Both the position numbers and the translations under genes were made by a program. This document shows positions 1 to 12,516 of a DNA stretch of 64,000 nt, piece by piece; position 1 is the first letter of the stretch; the number at the start of each line of letters is the position of its first letter. Source of the DNA: Cunninghamia lanceolata (Eukaryota > Streptophyta > Pinopsida > Cupressales > Cupressaceae); the NCBI GenBank assembly GCA_027924645.1, contig BSBN01000252.1, forward strand, positions 3,844,001 to 3,908,000. Direction: 5' to 3'. The notes beneath the pieces were generated by a model. The model saw nothing but the letters and a program-made list of their open reading frames with translations, had not been told where the DNA came from and searched no databases.

Positions 1-549
1 TGTCCTAAACTGCATTCCTATACATATTCAACCTTTTCTCTTTGTTGTATAAAAACTTCTAACTTGGGATACAATTAATTCAAAATCACCAAAGACATTG
101 AGGCATTTGATTCTATACCTAGTGGCAATGTTTAATCCTAGCAGTAGAGCCTCATATTATGATACATTATTTGTGCATTCAAAATTTAGTTTGAAACTAA
201 ATTTGTATGGCATGCCATCTAGAGAAATCAAGATAATACCTGCACCATTTCCTTCTTGCGAAAAGGCACCATCAAATTACATCTTCCATACATCATTGAT
301 ATCACAAGAAGAAGGCCTTGGGCATGAAGTTAGGTCAGTGCAACTGTCAACAGTATCATCAAAAGTTGTAGCCATGTGGTCAGGTTCACACTCTTCAAAG
401 TGTACCTCATTCTTTGCTTTCTCTAGGTCCTCTACAATGCATCTTATTTTTTTTCTCTATGTAACTTCACCTATTGCTCATTTACCTGGTGTAGTGGCAT
501 AAGATAGTTCCATTTGTATGCTACCACCTATTGAAGTTGCCCACTTTCT

Positions 550-1146
550 TCATAATAGCATGCCCCACTTGGCTAAACAATCAACAATAATTATATCCAT
601 CTGAAAACATTTACTAGGGTGTGTAGCAAGTTGGACTTCTACATATTTGACAATCCCAACAACATTTACTTCCTTGGAATCCATTACATAACATTTGTCA
701 TAGGATCTAGAAAATTTAAGGCCAAGAAAATTCATAACTTCTAGAGGCATAACATTGTTTGATGCACTAGAATCTAACATGCAATTGTGCACCAACCATC
801 CTTTTATCAACAATGAAGTATAGAAGGGATCAATCATAGTTGGACTACTTACAAATATCATCCCAAGGTAAACCTTAGGAATAACTTCAGTGGTTGCCTC
901 ATCAATTATGTCTTCTGTTGGATCATTTGGGGTATTTGTTTGGTATTCAAACACGGTTGGGGCAATAAGATATTGAAGATCCCTGTCTTTGTGTTCCGAA
1001 ATTTTGAGCATCTTAGGAAGTGGAACAAGAAATTTTATTTGGAACAAAATTTGAGCCATGCTGATGGGAACATAATTGGGTAAAGGAGTAGACAAAGGTA
1101 TAGTGGTTGTATGAGTATTAGGAATGAAAGGCATTACTTGATTCAC
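550..1146 (-). pseudogene. Retropepsin-like aspartic protease region of element 1
   Basis: An open stretch of 198 codons whose middle part (about residues 95-190) resembles the retropepsin domain of Ty3-type polyproteins. The active-site segment reads CMLDSSASNNVMP. Family members normally have D-S/T-G-A there, so the glycine after the catalytic Asp-Ser is replaced by Ser. The following NNVMP and the hydrophobic LGLKF fit the family. The enzyme would cut the Gag-Pol polyprotein during particle maturation. The altered motif, the missing pol and the broken gag upstream make this a dead copy. Confidence 0.7.
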
Positions 1147-1604
1147 CTTAGTTGCAGATTGTCCCTATTGAGTATTCTTCTTTGCTAGAGTGTGCTTGTC
1201 ACCAAGAACTGCCCCCATAGGATTTTGAAGACTAATTGTTGATACCTTCACATATTTGTTCTTTGGGATGTACTTCATCTATATGGGGACATCACAAGTT
1301 GGTGACCTTTTATTTTGTGTTGATTTGTCTATTGTCTTGCCTACACTCTTATCTACTACATGTCTTTTCCCAACATCTTATTTATTTTATATTTTCCTTT
1401 ATCAGCAGATATGTTAGACACCTTTGGTGATGCTATGTTCTAATCATTACCACATGGATTTACTTGCCTATTTCTGATTTGGTACTCAATTTGAACTTGC
1501 ATAACTACAACATCAATAAAAGATTTGATATCTTCCTTTGAAGGTCTTGATCTTTGTTGCATGAGTTCTTTCAATTGTTGAAAATACTGGGTAGGAACTT
1601 CATA

Positions 1605-1817
1605 CTATCCTTGATGATCAACAAAATCATATTGAAAGAACTCATCCTCTTCATATTCATCAAACTGATTTACATCACCTTCCTCATAATATTTTGTAGC
1701 TCCTTCATCATTTGGAAAATCATTGTCTTTTGATACCCCAGCGACAACAACACAATTTGTGGGATCATTAGGTAAGAATCGTACATCACACCACAAAGCA
1801 TCATTTTTCATATTCAC
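1605..1817 (-). pseudogene. Acidic linker between gag and protease of element 1
   Basis: A 70-codon open stretch rich in Asp and Glu (DEYEEDEFFQYDF near the end) lies between the gag and protease remnants in the same orientation. No domain is recognised. It is probably part of the original polyprotein because the sequence between gag and protease stays coding-like, but frames change on both sides. Confidence 0.35.
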
Positions 1818-1920
1818 ATGATCTTTCCTTAAAGGGTTAGGAGTACCATTGTCTTGTGCTCTTGGGTTTCCTTGCCTTTGAACAATTTGTTTATCAATCT
1901 ACCCTGGTCTTTTGGACCAA

Positions 1921-3214
1921 TCATGATTGTAGGGTTTTATTATGTAATCTCTGCCCCTCATTGAAGTGAGTTACAACATTTTTAAAAGGCAAACTTTTCT
2001 CGTTTCTTGTCACTCGGTAAGATATGTCCTTCATTGCACCCATCAACTTGTCTAGCTTGTCTTCCGCAGTAAGAGGCTTGCTTGAGGCTATAGTATGTGG
2101 TTTCAAAATTTTTACATCATCCCTTTTAACATGCTTTCCAGATGCCCTCATATTACTTTATATAATAATTTCCAAGGTGTATGCTTCTCTCAAAGTTTGA
2201 GGATTTTTATTACAAAGACAATAGCCTAGATTTGTGTAAAATGCTCCACAATAGATAACTAAACACATAGATTCATTCAACCTGAGATTTAGAGGCACCT
2301 TTCTCATTGTCATAACAAACCTACTGTTGAATTCAACAACAATATCATTTATGCCCTTTTTAATTGTTGTCAATTCATGAATTGCAAACTTAGGGTCTAT
2401 CCTATCTCCATATTGCAATCTGAATACCCTCATAAATTCATCCCATGAATCAATGCTACTCTCCAAAAGACTTATTTATAATTCTTTTGCAATTTCCTCT
2501 AGTGATTGCACAAATAGCTTCATCATGACATCTTCATCCTCAATCTCATATTCATCAGTTACATTGATAAACCTCTTGAGATGTGTAACAACATTATTAT
2601 CTTAGAACTTAGGCATCTTACATTTGATTTCATATGGTATTGGATTAGGGTAAATCTGGAATGACATAAAAATCTAATTATCTATACCTTTCCATTCCCA
2701 AGGGATGTTTGGGCGGTGGGAACCTTTGAGCATGCCTTATGTTAGGAACTCTTACATTATGATGATTAGGTTGTGGCTAGTTTGGTTGCTGATTCACCAC
2801 AGGTTGCTCAATGATATTTTGATGTTGAGGTGGATGTTGTGGTTGTCTATTTCATGCAAGTTGAACCCGTTGCAACTCAATTTGAGCCTGCAATTCTCTT
2901 TGTCTTTGTCTGAGATGATCTAATAAGTCTAGACTTTCATCAATATCTATTTCTCTATGCTTGTTTTCTAACTATGTAACAACATCAACATCATAGAATG
3001 GAGCCTCTTGTTCAATTCTAGTCACATGTGCAAAATTAGGATATTGAGAATGTGACCCCCCTCTTGTATTTCTTCTATTTTCAAGATTTGGAGTGTCCAA
3101 ATTTTCATGTTGTGCCTCTAGGGATGTTCTTTTATTATTTCCAATCATGTTTAATGAATCCCTAGGCATGCCATGCTCATATTTTTTATTTACCAATTCT
3201 ATTACTAGAATCAT
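1921..3214 (-). pseudogene. Gag remnant of element 1 (Retrotrans_gag type capsid)
   Basis: The gag starts near 3214, about 300 bases after the PBS. An N-terminal part (3214-2972) is followed by a Gln/Pro-rich stretch with several stops (2940-2700). The capsid-like domain lies at 2466-2158, with a WDEFMRVFRLQYGD motif followed by TTIKKGINDIVVEFNSRF, the usual pattern of plant Ty3 capsids. A basic tail follows at 2151-1921. Gag would form the cytoplasmic particle that packages element RNA. Many stops separate the pieces, so no full protein can be made. Confidence 0.7.
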
Positions 3215-3509
3215 CCAAGGAAGATGGATACTGATCTACATGTGCATTATTTGTAAACATTATCTCTTTGAGAAGTGTATCTAGTAGATGTACCTTTATT
3301 TGTATCTCTCCAAGTAGTATGTCACCTCCCTAAATGTGATTCCATATCATCCAATGGTTGTGATTTCCTTGAATTCTTCCCTTTTTCCATCTTTGATTTC
3401 TTTCCTTTGTATTTTATTGAGTTTTAACCAAACAGAGTCACCACTCTTCACTTGTAAGAGAATTTTCTTTATCAACAGAGGATTCAAGACAACCAATAAT
3501 TCAATCAAT

Positions 3510-3527
3510 TCCCCGACAATGGTGCCA
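3510..3527 (-). other. Primer-binding site of element 1, tRNA-Asp type
   Basis: The minus strand reads TGGCACCATTGTCGGGGA. From memory the complement of the plant tRNA-Asp 3' end is TGGCGCCGTTGCCGGGGA, giving two or three mismatches, as expected in an aged copy. It lies directly before the gag region and fixes the element's orientation. The adjoining LTR should lie to its right, ending about 3528-3538. Confidence 0.7.
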
Positions 3528-3732
3528 TTTTTTTTGGTGCTCAAAGTTGATGCTCCTCCAATCCCTAAAGTTGACCAATTCTTGAATGCCAAGGATGTCA
3601 AATTCAAGACAAAGATCACAACTCATACTCTGGTTGAGGCAACTAATGACAACATTGTTAAGGTGGGTAAGACCTTCTTCAACTTTTGGTTTTGTTAGAC
3701 CAAGGGGTATTACCTAAAGTGTAAGGAAGAAA

Positions 3733-3740
3733 TATTTATA
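3733..3740 (-). promoter_or_regulatory. TATA box in the 5' LTR of element 1
   Basis: The minus strand reads TATAAATA about 205 bases upstream of the PBS, a usual spacing for R and U5. It is probably the LTR promoter. The start of the LTR could not be placed. Confidence 0.4.
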
Positions 3741-5600
3741 ACAACAATATAAGGAACCCAAAGTTAAACCATACCCAATGCACATGAACTCCAAATTCTG
3801 TTACTAAGCAACATGTATGTTGGTTTGATGATTTCTGGGTGTTACACCTTTATAAAACAAAGACACAACCATGCAGATAATTTAAAATGATTCTATGATA
3901 GCCCCTAATTAAATAACATACATCTAATCATGGATGTGGGTAGGGAAAATAACACAAATAAAATGAAATTTTAAGGTTTTGTTGTGTTTGAGGGAAAAAA
4001 GTTGAATAGGGAGAAGACTGGTGCCTATTCCAGCTAGGGTAGCAAAGTCTAGATAACAATCAAAGGGGATACCACAATAATCATATTTTCCACCTAAAAA
4101 GGAAACAACAGAGGCACAACTAAAATTTTATCACATAAGCTAGGCTCCTTACAATAAACCAACAACTTGAAGATTACAAAACTCACTCACAAACATTCTT
4201 TAATAATACATGAAAATTCCATAGATTTCAAATATAATCATGAAAGGACACCATCACAACAATGCTGCAAAGGTATTTTACAATCCAATAAGACCAACCA
4301 ATCATGTACAATATTCAAATCAACAAATGTGATTTGTGTATTTTGCTAGAACACCAAAAACTTACAAAACATTCATGGAGACATCTGAAAATAGGTTGTA
4401 TTTGCACATTCATCTCATTCTTTGAAGATTATAGTATCCTTTCATAGCCCTTGAAAGGAAAATCCAGAAGATTTACAAAATAATAGCTCTCAAACCTATA
4501 ACTAGGCAAAACCCTAGATTCCATATAATGTTTTCAACACTTTTCATTTCTACTTTGCAACCAAACATTTTTTGGAATCATTTGCAAATGAATTCAAAAT
4601 CCCTTAAATACCTTTTTCAATCTACCATCGAGCCTTGGAAGGAAGTATTTGACCTCTAAAAATTAAACTAGGTGACCATGCTGCTTGCATCACGACCATA
4701 TGGGCTATACCAGAAAACTCGACAGTTTTGGAGTGTTTGCCCATGCTTTGGTAAAAAAGTCATCATGGAGGGGTCCACATTAGTCTTGGGGAATACGGAG
4801 CTCACCTACCATGCCATCGGGCTCCAAAATGATCATTAATGGTGACTCTGAGAGTTGTTGGCACATTTCTACACTTTTATGGGCTTTGGCGAGACTTCGA
4901 GTCACGGGAGGATAGGCGGATCTAGAAATAAAGGTCTAGATCAAGAATTTCTTCTAGACTCAGGATTTCAAGTTTGTCAAGGATCAGGCTCATGGAAGCA
5001 CCCAAAACCTAGGAACCTGGAGCAAAAGTTCCATCAAGTTCTAAAGTTCTAGAGGAATTTTACTTTATATTGTGGGAATCGGGTTTACCTGTAGACCAAA
5101 AACATCAAGACTGAGTTCTCAAGTTCCATCGAGTTTCAAAAATTCAAAGGAATGAAAGAGGAGAAAGGGAAAGTGGGGGAACAAAGAACATCAGGACCGG
5201 TTCCTAGGTTTTGAAACTTGAAGGAATGAAAGAGGGGAAAGGGTAAGTGGGGAATTGGAAAACAAGGGAACGAGAAACAAAGAGAAAAGTTTTGAGGTTC
5301 CGATGAGACCTGAAACTTGTAGGGACCAAAACCATGAACAGGAGCCCAAACATAGACAATTTTTTACCTTTCCATGCTGACGTCCTGCTAACATCATCAC
5401 CATCACCCTCAAGTCAAATAAGCACAATCCAATGGGGATCGTAAGTCTAGATGAACCAAGAACTAGAGGCCAAAGAAAGGGGTCTGGGCCAGGAAAAAGT
5501 TTTGGCCTGAAACACTTGCCTATCCTTGAAAACCTGAAAGCTCGCTAAGGACCAAAAATGGCTAAGAAGACCCCTAGACTTGGATTTTTGACAATGTTAA
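3741..5600. other. Unassigned stretch, probably U3 of element 1's LTR and its flank
   Basis: No coding similarity was seen on either strand. The open stretches here are short and have no family-like motifs. At 5150-5290 a purine-rich block is repeated twice (GGAATGAAAGAGG followed by GGAAAGGG). No second LTR copy is present in the window, so the LTR end cannot be fixed. Confidence 0.35.
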
Positions 5601-5639
5601 CATATGTGAGGCATGGGAAAAGGCCAAAGGGAACACAAA

Positions 5640-6510
5640 GGTGAAAAAATGGCAAAGATATACCCATTAAAGGCATCTCTGATTGGATATCAGTAATGGG
5701 TGAATTGTTTTAGAAAACATGGAGGCATGAACTAAGGACTTATTGAAAATTTTTGAGGCACATGCCAACAATTTGATTTTTTTATTTGTTGCTTTGCTTT
5801 TACAATATCTTTTTCCCTTCTTGTGACTACCAGATCATTGGTTTTATTTTTGCATTGCAAAAGGGCTTTCTATCTCAATTTCTCCTTTGTCTCCCTATAT
5901 TCTTTTTCTAATTCTTCTTCATTTAGGACCTAAGAGTTCTCTTGATTTTCTAGCTCTCCTTGTTTCTGGCAATATCATGCCCCTTGAGGTCAGTTCTTTG
6001 GGACTTTTAACATTATTTTTACACCTGTAATTACATTAGGTCTAGATAACTCATCATTTTTTGAATGCAATGGAGCATTTCTAAAGTATTAATATGCTCC
6101 CTCACATGTAAATAGGTCATGATCTAGATTCCCACAAAATCCACATGTCTTTTTCTTATCTATCCTACACTTATTTGCATAATATCCTTGTTTATCACAT
6201 TTGTACCAGGTAGCATCTTCTCTTCTTCTTTTGGCGCTACTGCTCCCTCTACCTCCTTTGTAATTGTTATAGTAACCTCTTTCCTCATTCAAGTAATTTG
6301 GTTTATATGTTATCTGATTTTGTTGTTGTGTATCCTAGAGTGTGTTGATATTTCTTTGGTTTTTCCAACTTGGTGCTTTATATCCATGATTTTGGGCATA
6401 GAAAGGCCTTTTTGCTAATCCTTTTACATACTTCATCTCTTGGTTTATTGTTTCCTTATTATTGCAATGATGATCACACTAGGGTTCTTCTCAGGGCCTA
6501 AATAATAGGG
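5640..6510 (-). pseudogene. C-terminal part of a second gag (zinc knuckles, coiled coil), element 2
   Basis: On the minus strand this continues the gag seen at 9003-8156 after the solo LTR. The open part 6292-6089 has two CCHC-like knuckles close together: CDKQGYYANKC, with Tyr in place of His, and CGFCGNLDHDLFTC. Such knuckles bind the packaged RNA. A charged, coiled-coil-like stretch rich in Glu and Lys follows (about 5945-5780) with stops. The N-terminal side (6510-6293) is Asn/Gln/Tyr-rich. The protein is broken by the LTR insertion and by point stops. Confidence 0.65.
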
Positions 6511-6515
6511 ATGAG
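6511..6515. repeat. Left target site duplication of the solo LTR (ATGAG)
   Basis: The five bases before the LTR read ATGAG. The five after its end (8151-8155) read ATGGG, which is one mismatch. Confidence 0.65.
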
Positions 6516-8150
6516 TGTCATGTCCCTATACTAATGATTTCTAATTGAATCGATTATGCATTATTCATTCAAATTAAAGGTATGAATGATATTAAAATAT
6601 TGTAAATCAAATAAATAATATAGATTAAATATATTTGAATAATAAATTAAATATTATATAAATCCTTAAATCAATATTATATAAATATAATATATAATAT
6701 ATTTATTTAAAATATATTATTAAATATAAATAACAAATATAATTATTAATTTAAAAATAAATATTAATAAATATAAATATCAAAATAGGATTATAAATAT
6801 TAATAATTAAATATTATCATAATATATATTATTATATAATCATAAATATAAATCTTATTATAAATTAATTATTATTAAATATTATATATAAATAAATATA
6901 CTTATTACTTCATATAAGTCAAAGCCCATAAGAGAGTGATTATATTTATAAGACAAAAGTCTAAGAAAATAACATCCTAATAAGGCAATGATTCATAATC
7001 AAATAAGGCAGCGCATGGTTAATATTATATTGGCAGCGATTTTAGTTTAGAAGGGTTGCGACCCTAGAATTAAGGCAACACTGAACAAAGGCAACGAGTA
7101 GATGAAGGACAACATCTTTAGGAAAAGATATGTCCCTTCATAAATATATGGGATAAATAGAAACGAATACATTTCAAATTCTATCAAGCAATCCATCAAT
7201 CATCAAAACACAACAAATACAGATCAATTAACAAGCAAGTACTTACAAATGTAGATTCTATCAATACAATCAAGGAATCATAAGATAAAAATACATCAAC
7301 CCTCCAATATATATATCAGCGATCCTCATAAAGTAATGCAACTATTTCATTAAGAGGTTGCAATAATAATATACCTCTTCTATCCAGCCATCATTGGTGG
7401 ATATTGTTATCAAATATATATAGTTCCTCGTATAGGAACAATAGCATAAATAAGAGGAATCTTGGATTCCATATAATAACCTTGTGAGATATCAAGGTAT
7501 TCACTATATTAGTGATCATAGGATCACACATCGGTATGATCTCTCTAACCCATACAATTAACTTAAATAATTATACTCATGATATACGAGGGATGAGCGC
7601 GACCTTGCCATGTCTTTAATCTTTCTCCTTTGTCCCTATGAGGATGTTTGGGTTGTTAGGGACATATGGTTTGTTATTATTATTATTATTATTTAAATAG
7701 ATCACACAGTAGGTGACTCCTAAATGGTGGTATCGACGGGCATTTGTGACATCTTTGGGCCAAGTGGTGGTATTGTCGGGCGAGCATAAAACCCTTATGC
7801 CTATGGCACTGGAGAATGATTATCCGACGCCCTAAATGTAATGTTTTCCCCTCCTTTGCTAGGGTAGATGATTGGGCTAGATTAATGACCAAGCTTGATG
7901 TCACCATTCCCGAAGTATATCATGAGGCATAAGACATGTTAAGTATAAGTATGTTAAAGTATACAATTGAATATATGTACACACAAATAACATTACATTC
8001 TTGTTCATTGTTATTGATTACAATTATGATGTATTGATTTCATTACTATATTCTAATTTATTGATCTTTAATATTGCTACTGTCCCTTTCTAGTAGTTAT
8101 TTTTGTGTGCAGGTTAAGAAATCAAGAATATCCTAAAAGGGGACATTACA
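6516..8150. mobile_element. Solo LTR inserted into the element 2 gag
   Basis: The segment begins TGTCATGTCCCT and ends GGGGACATTACA. These ends are inverted repeats of each other with two mismatches. It is flanked by 5 bp duplications ATGAG/ATGGG, and the gag coding sequence resumes on both sides in the same orientation. There is no PBS, polypurine tract or coding region inside, so it is a solo LTR left by LTR-LTR recombination. The part 6540-6900 is almost pure A/T. An 8 bp inverted pair TGTCCCTA/TAGGGACA sits at 7631-7638 and 7657-7664, and an ATT microsatellite at about 7673-7693. The orientation of the LTR could not be decided. Confidence 0.75.
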
Positions 8151-8155
8151 ATGGG
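8151..8155. repeat. Right target site duplication of the solo LTR (ATGGG)
   Basis: This pairs with ATGAG at 6511-6515, with one substitution. Confidence 0.65.
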
Positions 8156-9003
8156 TAATCATTTGTCCCATTGTCATCCCATTCATCACATATTCTGTAG
8201 TAAACTGTATGTGTTTTCCTTAGTGTTGTTCTCAAGTCTACCCTTAATGTGGTAGCTCTTTTGTCTCCTTTTTATGTTAGGCATTCATTTCTAATATGTC
8301 CTCTTGAGCAATAGGTACACCATATGTTTGTCCTTTATAATTGTGTGTTTTCATACTTTGCCAATATTTCTTGTTTTATTTTTAATTGTTCAAGTTCAAG
8401 TCTTAACCTTTCTATTTCTTTATTTTATGTAGTTTTATCTTGTCTTCAAAAAGTTTGTGCTTCTAGTAGGCATGCTAGTGTGACTGCTTCTGAATATGTA
8501 TTAAATACTCTTCCATCCAGTGAAGTTCTAATTTCAAGTGTTAGTCTAGAAATGAACCATTCTATGTGTTATTAATCTGTTAAAGGTTCTTCCAATTTTT
8601 TGGATACTTCTTTGAATCTATGATCATAGTCTTTTATAGACTTTCCTTCTTCTTGGACCATATCCCTCATTTTACTTACAATTTCTATTGGCATTTTAGG
8701 TGATTCAAATTTTGATAAGAATTCAATTTTAATTTGTGTCTATTCCTTGTCATGTTTCAGACATGTTTTTCTATACCAGTTGAGTGCATCATTTCATAGA
8801 GTGCCTACAAAATCAAATAAATTTGTTTGATCCTTGGTTGTGCCTTTTCTTTTCCTTAGGGATTCTAGGGTAAATATGTATTCTACCACTTCTATTGTGT
8901 CTGTTGACCTATTTTTCTCCCCATTCAAATAGCACAAATCCTCAAAATCTCTAAGTGTTTTCCCCTTTAGAAATGCTAGGAAAAACATTCCAAAATTGGC
9001 CAA
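8156..9003 (-). pseudogene. N-terminal and capsid part of the element 2 gag
   Basis: Read on the minus strand. 9003-8794 is open. After one stop, the frame continues with a capsid motif (NDALNWYRKTCLKHDKEW near 8790-8735) of the Retrotrans_gag type, then MRDMVQEEGKSIKDYDHRF. A zinc knuckle CTYCSRGHIRNEC lies at about 8325-8285. The tail before the solo LTR is acidic (DEWDDN). Together with 6510-5640 this makes a gag with three knuckles and a normal length if the LTR is ignored. The element's pol is absent and no LTR pair was found. Confidence 0.65.
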
Positions 9004-9489
9004 GTCCCAAAAAACTTGAGTTTCCTTATGTTTTCTAGCTTTTCAAAGTTTTAGAGTTCAAAGTTCTACCCTTTGTCCTTCCATCCTACACCACTCCGAA
9101 CTTGGATCCTTTCCCTTTGAAAATAAAGCTAAGTGTTTTAACCTTTTCAGAGTTTCAGACTTCAGATTTTTCCTCTTCCCTCTTCCTTTTCTCTTGGAAG
9201 GCATAAGGCGGAAGGCCCGAAGCCCAACCCCCATTGATATTGTAATTTGTCTAAGACATAAGAAGGAAAAGAAATGCCTTATCGACGATTTTCCTAAATG
9301 GTAAACTCAAAGAATTGGTTTGGAAATTCTGAGGTTCGCCAATTGGACGAAGTCCCGATAAAAGGAAAGCAAAGGGAAGGATTTGCAAGAATCAACCAAG
9401 TCAAAAGAGAACAAAAGATGCCTTTGTTGGCAAAGTTCATAAAGCACAAACTTTCCATAAGTTTAAAATCTTCACGGTTCGTCGATGGA
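9004..9489. other. Unassigned stretch
   Basis: No convincing coding similarity was found. Open frames on both strands at 9294-9561 overlap each other and are probably chance. This may be the U3 end of element C's LTR. Confidence 0.3.
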
Positions 9490-10800
9490 ACATTTTGCTG
9501 GCAAGGCAAGGAAGTAAAAGGTAAGTGGGCTGATAAAGCAAAAATGAGTCTAAGGTTTTAGAGTTCTGTCGGAGGATATTTTGCTGATAAGGAAAAATAG
9601 GAGTAAATAGGCTTGGTTCAAACAAATCATATTTTGCCGATATGCAAGATGAAAAGAGATGAAATCAGCTAAGGCATTGTTGGTTTGGCAAAATAGATTT
9701 TTGCTGACAATGATGAATAGTTCGGTAAAATGGATTTTTACCTATAAGGGCAAAAATGAAGAAACAAGCCATAGTTCAGAAAAAGAAAAAGTTGCCAACT
9801 GAAGATAGAAAAATACAAAGAGAAAGACATAATGGTTTGCAATAAGTAGATTTTACAGATATGGCAAAATATAGGCTATAAATATGCTAAAATCTGTGAA
9901 ACAGATCTATAATGTATTGTAAACTTTAAATATCTGAATGTAGATATTTAAAGTATTGTAAAAGCTCTATGAAAAGGGCTTATGTAGGGAAAATCTATTT
10001 TGATTTTTCTCATCATCCATTAGTGCAGAATCTGATTTGCTCAACTACTCCATTTTAAGATATTTTGGATTAATTGTTGCAGGTGATGAATCAATTGTTT
10101 GCATTGAATACCAAAGTATCTCCTAGCTACTCCATGATCCAAGAGATTGTATGCATTGAATTCTTACAAACAGACATTCCTTTTGCAAGGTTATTTTCTG
10201 ACAGGCCCATGAGGGCAAATTTATTGAGAAATGACTAAGATCAATGTAATTGGAATGATATATATGCATATTTGTAAGATGTAATGAGGATTGGAAAATA
10301 GTTGGATACTTTCATTCTTCTATATTCCAAAAAGATCCTTCCTCTATTGTACGTGTGCCTTTTGTTGAAATACACACTGTGCTTTTACCTTTTCTGTTGT
10401 TTTAGCTCTATGTAATTCAGAACTGGTTGTCTGTGAATGTTTATTTCCTCTCAATCTTGTTCTTTTCTTTACCTCTATTAGAATTTGCTAGATTTGTGGT
10501 AGTTATTAGCTGTATTTTCTTATTTTGTGCATTTTGAGTTCTGTGAGAGCTTTATATTCAAACCTGGTGTATCACCTCCATCAATTTCCAATTTTATCCC
10601 TCTTCCTCTTTTCCTCAATGGTGGATAGATTAGGTTTAGTCTTAGGAATAGCTGAATCTCCCATTCAACAAAGGAACCAACCTCTCTCTAGAGATTTGAT
10701 CTCCTTGTAGGGTCCCACACCTGGAGATCATCTCAATGTTTCACTAGACTGTTGGAGCCCTAAAAGACTCCAAAATAGGGTGCAAATCCAAGTGACAACA
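9490..10800 (+). mobile_element. 5' LTR of element C (left end unresolved)
   Basis: The right end is set by ACAACA at 10,795-10,800, followed five bases later by a PBS. A TATA box lies at 9877-9884. The upstream part (9490-9860) has a degenerate repeated motif around ATTTTGCTGATAAGG, about six loose copies, which looks like a U3 enhancer array. No matching 3' LTR was found, so the left boundary is a guess. Confidence 0.5.
9877..9884 (+). promoter_or_regulatory. TATA box of the element C LTR
   Basis: TATAAATA lies in an A/T-rich context about 920 bases before the LTR end. It is a plausible start of the retrotransposon transcript. Confidence 0.4.
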
Positions 10801-10805
10801 GTTTC

Positions 10806-10823
10806 TGGCACGCACGGTGGGAC
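10806..10823 (+). other. Primer-binding site of element C
   Basis: TGGCACGCACGGTGGGAC begins five bases after the LTR end. It resembles the PBS of elements A and B (TGGCACACCCGGTGGGACCC). I did not verify which tRNA it matches. tRNA-Arg is usual for Tat/Ogre elements. Confidence 0.6.
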
Positions 10824-11130
10824 ACTTTTCACATCTAAATCAAGGCTTAAGCTGAGAATTCGATGTCTTCTCAGTACTCTACAATTTGGAAGATGTTTGC
10901 ATGCACTTGGTGACTCTACAAGATTTTGGTTTTGACCAGTTCAACGTTTTATGCCTGTGCAAACAAGAGCTTCTTCAAGAGGTAGTTATCAATTTGTTGA
11001 ATTCCCTATTGCTGCTTCAAGGAGAACTAGATTATCTAGCATGCCTCCAAGAAGGAATAACAGTCCCATTCATCCTCATCCAAGAGCTCGATCTACACCT
11101 CCTATTAGATTTTAGTATACAAGAAGAGGC

Positions 11131-12516
11131 TTGCACATACCCAAATTAAATTTGAACATTCTTAGTATGACAAGAATTTTGCCTTTTGTGACCTTTAGTG
11201 GAGACAACCCTTTAGATTTAGTTGTGCATAATGATATACCCGTTGCATCCCTAAAAAGTATTTCATCATTCATAGGTGATGGTTCTACTACCCCTACTGA
11301 AAACATCAAAGACATATCTAATGTGTGTTTGGTCCATCATATACAACATGAAGTTGTTGTTTGACTTATGTTCTGATCTTTCAAGGGGAGAGCTCTCCAA
11401 TGGTATAGGAGCTTGACTCCTACTTTAATACATGATTGGGATGAGTTGGGAAAGACACTATACAAGCAGTTTGGAGAGAGGTTAGATAATGTTTCACTAT
11501 TGGAACAACTAACAACAATCAAGAGAGCTCCAAGTGAGATGCTAACAGATTTCAAGTTCAAATTTCAGAGGACATGGGAGAGAATCCCAAGTCTTCTCAG
11601 ACCATATCCACAAGGTGCTTTTTTGTATTTTATAAGAGCTTTAAATTCTAACATAGCAGTAATGATGCAATCTATGGGTGTTGATACCCTACCAGATGCC
11701 TATGAGACAACTTTGAGAGCTGAGAATTATTTAATACAAGCTAGGAAAATTACTCCCAAACCTCTTGTCCCCTTTTTCCTAGAGTTGCCTTCACAATCCC
11801 AACAACCTATTATTGCTCCCATTCTAGAGCCTAAAGCTTCCACATCTTCTCTTTCTCAAGAAGAGAATGATATTAAAACCCTAATGGCCAATTTGACCAA
11901 CAAAGTGAATAACATAGCTATTCAAACTTCCCCCAAACCTCATCAAAATTATAACCAAGGGCAGTCTCCTCATCAAAATTGGAACCAGGGGTACAATTCC
12001 AATAGAAACCAGAACTGGAATTAGGGTTACTAGCCTAATAGGTATCAAAACCCTAACCCTGGTCAGCCTTTGCAAATAGGCAGACCTATCCAACAGATAC
12101 CTGTTGTTAATCTAGTTAGGGCTTTGGTCCCCACTCAAAACAATCTATCCCGAGAGGCAGATTGGTGTTACCCATGCAACCAAGCTCACAATCAGTCCAC
12201 TTGTGCTTTTGGAGCACAAGAAAGAGCCTTGATGGTACAAAACTTTTACACACAACAATCATCATTAGTGGAAGCATCTGACAACAACCCTAAGGTACAA
12301 AATGAGGATGCCTCTAGTTCCAATTTGATGTTGTGGACTCCTGAAGATTTTTGTGCTGTCAATCAACATATGGACAGTGTAATTATGCCTATAAGTAGTA
12401 TTATAGACAACACTAGATCCAAAAAGAGGCTGTTGGAGGATAGCCCTATACCTACTATGTTACCAAAAGAGCCTATTTTAAAGGCAAAAGTGACTAGTGC
12501 TACAAATCCAGCTTAG
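11131..12516 (+). pseudogene. Gag of Tat-like element C
   Basis: The N-terminal part (11,131-11,364) contains the conserved FSGDNP and VASLKSISSFIGDGSTT segments of a plant Ty3 gag. After a stop and a frame change, the capsid domain (11,413-12,024) has WDELGKTLYKQFGE, then LLEQLTTIKRAPSEML. An Asn/Gln-rich linker with a stop follows (11,930-12,060). A short knuckle-like DWCYPCNQAHNQSTC lies at about 12,159-12,205. The capsid packages element RNA. At least three in-frame breaks are present. Confidence 0.75.

Larger units (their letters stand above)
1..3740 (-). mobile_element. Element 1: decayed Ty3-like retrotransposon, 5' part (LTR end, PBS, gag, protease)
   Basis: Read on the minus strand, the order is TATA box (3740-3733), primer-binding site (3527-3510), gag (about 3214-1921) and protease (1146-550). 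The element runs off the left edge, so RT, integrase and the 3' LTR are not visible. All reading frames are broken by stops and shifts, so it is not functional. The order PBS, gag, protease and the gag family fit a Ty3-type element. The lineage within Ty3 is not resolved. Confidence 0.75.

Noticed and set aside
3336..3698. 120-codon open frame with a hydrophobic start
   Set aside because: It runs opposite to element 1 across its PBS and matches nothing; it is a chance frame.
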